The position numbers and the translations under genes were made by a program. Positions 6,413-8,201 of a stretch of DNA of 8,201 bases are shown piece after piece; the stretch's first letter is position 1; each line of letters begins with the position of its first letter. The DNA comes from Acidobacteriota bacterium (GTDB lineage Bacteria; Acidobacteriota; Thermoanaerobaculia; Thermoanaerobaculales; Thermoanaerobaculaceae). Location: contig DAIDOU010000141.1 of the NCBI GenBank assembly GCA_027458945.1, positions 1-8,201 on the forward strand. The letters are read 5' to 3'. The notes beneath the pieces were generated by a model. That model did not search any database and had not been told where the DNA came from. It saw only the letters and a list, made by a program, of their open reading frames with translations.

Positions 6413-6529
6413 AGGGCAAAGGAACGACAAGGACACGACGGCTCGTCGCCTCTGTCTTCCCTCTCCCCTCTTCCCTCTTCCCTTTTCCCTCTTCCCCTTT
6501 TCCCTCTAGCGGCGCAACTCTTAACTCTC
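6412..6529. repeat. Intergenic repeat, copy 1 (purine arm, 17-nt spacer, heptamer tract)
   Basis: The copy starts with a 21-nt purine-rich block (6412-6432) that recurs exactly at 6530-6550. A 17-nt spacer (6433-6449) contains the mini-hairpin CGACG-GCT-CGTCG. The block CTCTGTCTTCCCTC (6450-6463) follows, then seven CCCTCTT-type heptamers (6459-6507). A tail, CTAGCGGCGCAACTCTTAACTCTC, fills the space up to copy 2. The C-tracts number seven (CCC or CCCC) with 3-4 nt loops, a canonical G-quadruplex motif on the minus strand. The TAA of the PAS gene overlaps the first base. Confidence 0.85.
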
Positions 6530-6628
6530 AAGGGCAAAGGAACGACAAGGCCACTGCGAGCCATGGTCTCTGTCTTCCCTCTTCCCTCTTCCCTCTTCCT
6601 TTTTCCCTCTTCCCTCTTCCCGTCTTCG
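6530..6628. repeat. Intergenic repeat, copy 2
   Basis: This copy has the same order as copy 1 at a fixed 118-nt offset. It has the identical 21-nt purine block (6530-6550), a spacer of the same length, 17 nt (6551-6567), but unrelated sequence, and the identical 14-nt block (6568-6581). Seven heptamers then run in perfect 7-nt phase (starting at 6577, 6584, 6591, 6598, 6605, 6612 and 6619). The fourth heptamer deviates (CCTTTTT), as it does in copy 1 (CCCTTTT). The copy ends against the TAG of the acyl-CoA synthetase gene. Confidence 0.85.
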
Positions 6629-8201
6629 CTAGTGGGTGGTGTCCTCCTGCTGGACCAGGTACCGCTTGATCTTCTGCGTCGTGGTCTTCTCGAACTCCCC
6701 CTCCTTGATCTGCACGCGGCGGATCTGCTTGTACAACGGCAGCTTGCGGTTGAGAGCCCGGATCTCCCGGTTGATCTGGTCCTCGATCCACGCGCGCGTG
6801 ATCTCAGCGCCGCTCCGCTTCGCGTGCGCATAGACCTCCTCGGCGTTGGGGACCACGATCACGCCGATCTCCTCGTCGCCGTTGGCACCCTGGACGCCGT
6901 GGACCACCGACTCGAGCACCAGCGGGACCGCGTTGACCAGGTCTTCCAGCTCTTCCGGGAAGACGTTCTTCCCGTTGGCAGCCACGATCACGTTCTTCTT
7001 GCGGCCCGACACGTGCAGGAAGCCGTCGCCGTCGAGATACCCCCAGTCGCCGGTGTAGAACCAGCCGTCGTTGAGCACCTGGCGCGTCGCCTCCTCGTTC
7101 TTGTAGTACCCGAGCATCACCGACGGGCCGCGCACGACGATCTCCCCCCGGCCGTCGCCGTCGGGGTCGGCGATGCGGACCTCGAGGTTCGGCAGCGGCA
7201 GCCCGGCGGCGTCGTCGCGGAACTTGCGCAGCCGGTTGAGCGCCACGATCGGCGAGGTCTCGGTGAGCCCGTACCCCTGCAGCAAGGTGAACCCGAACGA
7301 CCGCATCCCGCGTGATACCTCCGGGTTGGGCGCCGCCCCGCCGACGATCAGGATGCGGATCGCGCCCCCGAGCTTCTCGTGAATCGCCGCGAAGACCTTC
7401 CGGCGCAGCCCCTCGACGCCGACCGCCTCGGCCGCGCCCGCGACCCTGGCCATCGGCCCGATCAGCAGGGCGGCGAGGCGCTTCTCCGCGATCCCCGCCT
7501 GGATACGCTTGAACATCTTGTCGTAGAGCAGCGGCACCGCGAGCAGGATCGTCGCGCGCACGCGCTGCAGGTCCTCCACCACGGTCTTGAGCGAGCGGGC
7601 GAAGTGCACCGAGGCGCCGACCGTGAGCGGGCACAACACGCCGCAGGTGCACTCGTAGGTGTGGTGGATCGGCAGCACCGAGAGGAAGCGGTCGCTCTCC
7701 AGTAGCTCGATCATCGACAGCATCCCCATCAGGTTCGACGCGATGTTGCGCTGCGAGAGCATGACGCCCTTGGCGCGCCCCATCGAGCCGGAGGTGAACA
7801 CGATCACCGCGACCGCCTCCGGGTCGAGGTACGGGGAGGCGTCGCCGGGCGCGCCGGAGCGCTCGCCGGCCATCATCCCGGTCATCGAGTGGACTCGCCC
7901 CTGGCGTTCGCCCAGGTCCATGTCGACGAACACCCTCACCCCCTTGACCGAGGGCGCGAGCGTGAGCACGGTGTCGCGCAACCCCTCGGAGAACACCACC
8001 GCCTTGGCGTCGGAGGCGTGGAGGATGGTGACGATCTCGTTCTCCTTGAGGCTCTTGTCGATCGGCACCACGACCATGTTGGCGCCCGCCACAGCGAGGT
8101 AGGCGATGACCCACTGGACGCGGTTCTCGGCGATCACGGCGACGTGGTCGCGCTCCTCGAGACCGGCCTTGCGCAGGGCGCGGCCGAAGCGCACCACCGC
8201 G
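6629..8201 (-). CDS. AMP-forming acyl-CoA synthetase (long-chain fatty acid-CoA ligase type), 5' end beyond window
   Basis: The visible part (about 523 residues) is an ANL-superfamily adenylating enzyme that activates a carboxylic acid, most likely a fatty acid, to acyl-AMP and then acyl-CoA. Numbered from the GTG at 8197, the motifs are A3 FTSGSMGRAKGVMLS (134-148), IHHTYECTCGVL (177-188), and A5 GYGLTETSP (308-316). A7 is YTGDWG (381-386), A8 GRKKNVIVAANGKNVFPEEL (398-417), and the C-terminal catalytic Lys is K509 in TTTQKIKR. The A3 loop reads SGSMGRAKG rather than the common SGTTGxPKG. PLLYDKMFKRI and the HHTYE segment resemble long-chain acyl-CoA synthetases rather than acetyl-CoA synthetases. 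The frame stays open to the window edge, and family members have roughly 40-60 more N-terminal residues, so 8197 is an internal codon. It converges on the PAS gene; no membrane segment is seen. Confidence 0.92.
   Translation of the reverse strand, partial: AVVRFGRALRKAGLEERDHVAVIAENRVQWVIAYLAVAGANMVVVPIDKSLKENEIVTILHASDAKAVVFSEGLRDTVLTLAPSVKGVRVFVDMDLGERQGRVHSMTGMMAGERSGAPGDASPYLDPEAVAVIVFTSGSMGRAKGVMLSQRNIASNLMGMLSMIELLESDRFLSVLPIHHTYECTCGVLCPLTVGASVHFARSLKTVVEDLQRVRATILLAVPLLYDKMFKRIQAGIAEKRLAALLIGPMARVAGAAEAVGVEGLRRKVFAAIHEKLGGAIRILIVGGAAPNPEVSRGMRSFGFTLLQGYGLTETSPIVALNRLRKFRDDAAGLPLPNLEVRIADPDGDGRGEIVVRGPSVMLGYYKNEEATRQVLNDGWFYTGDWGYLDGDGFLHVSGRKKNVIVAANGKNVFPEELEDLVNAVPLVLESVVHGVQGANGDEEIGVIVVPNAEEVYAHAKRSGAEITRAWIEDQINREIRALNRKLPLYKQIRRVQIKEGEFEKTTTQKIKRYLVQQEDTTH

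Noticed and set aside
5414..6436. 340-codon minus-strand open frame across the TPR and PAS genes
   Set aside because: Both plus-strand genes have strong ribosome sites and domain signatures; the antisense product has none and runs into the repeat.
6412..6628. CRISPR array
   Set aside because: There are only two conserved units with a 118-nt period, internal heptamers and no cas genes; the 17-nt variable segments are shorter than usual CRISPR spacers.
6301..6669. Protein-coding frames through the heptamer tract (SLFPLPFS-type repeats)
   Set aside because: The repeating peptide is a by-product of the 7-nt period, three heptamers giving seven codons; no ribosome site or family signal is present.
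8195..8197. GTG at 8197 as the true start of the acyl-CoA synthetase
   Set aside because: The sequence after it (VRFGRALRKAGLEERDHVAVIAEN) is an internal region of the family, and the frame is open to the window edge.

Overview
The window is a gene-dense, very GC-rich stretch of bacterial chromosome (third codon positions almost all G or C, frequent GTG and TTG starts). The gene content and the purine/pyrimidine heptamer repeats fit a soil- or sediment-type Gram-negative such as an acidobacterium-like lineage. That placement is an impression from the sequence only, with no marker gene to prove it.

Layout. Positions 1-1180 (minus strand) hold a metallo-beta-lactamase-fold hydrolase followed by a GNAT acetyltransferase that runs off the left edge. 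A 97-bp divergent spacer with a candidate extended -10 promoter separates them from a plus-strand operon: cysD (1278-2078), cysN (2075-3295, overlapping cysD by GTGA), and a 695-residue alkaline-phosphatase-superfamily enzyme (3330-5417) carrying an N-terminal two-helix membrane module. Strong GC hairpins follow (5418-5494). A second small plus-strand unit has its own candidate promoter and encodes a TPR protein (TTG start, 5570-5983) and a single-domain PAS protein (6041-6412). The convergent boundary (6412-6628) is a duplicated repeat with a 118-bp period, made of a purine arm, a 17-nt spacer and seven CCCTCTT-like heptamers. The right end is a minus-strand AMP-forming acyl-CoA synthetase, cut at its N-terminus by the window edge.

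How the genes fit together. CysD and CysN form the GTP-driven ATP sulfurylase that makes adenylyl sulfate (APS) in the cytoplasm. No APS kinase, APS/PAPS reductase or sulfite reductase is visible next to them. Instead the third gene is a membrane-anchored hydrolase of the phosphodiesterase/sulfatase superfamily, predicted to face the periplasm. Whether it is functionally tied to sulfate activation or only co-transcribed is open. The TPR and PAS proteins are small adaptor/sensor-type proteins with no visible output domain. The acyl-CoA synthetase appears unrelated to the rest.

Points most worth a second look are the fusion of a YIDPG-type membrane segment to the hydrolase with a relic or functional internal start, the short cysteine-rich CysD, the MBL protein lacking the usual last metal-ligand histidine, and the duplicated G-quadruplex/foldback repeat that supplies the stop region of the PAS gene and abuts the stop of the synthetase gene.
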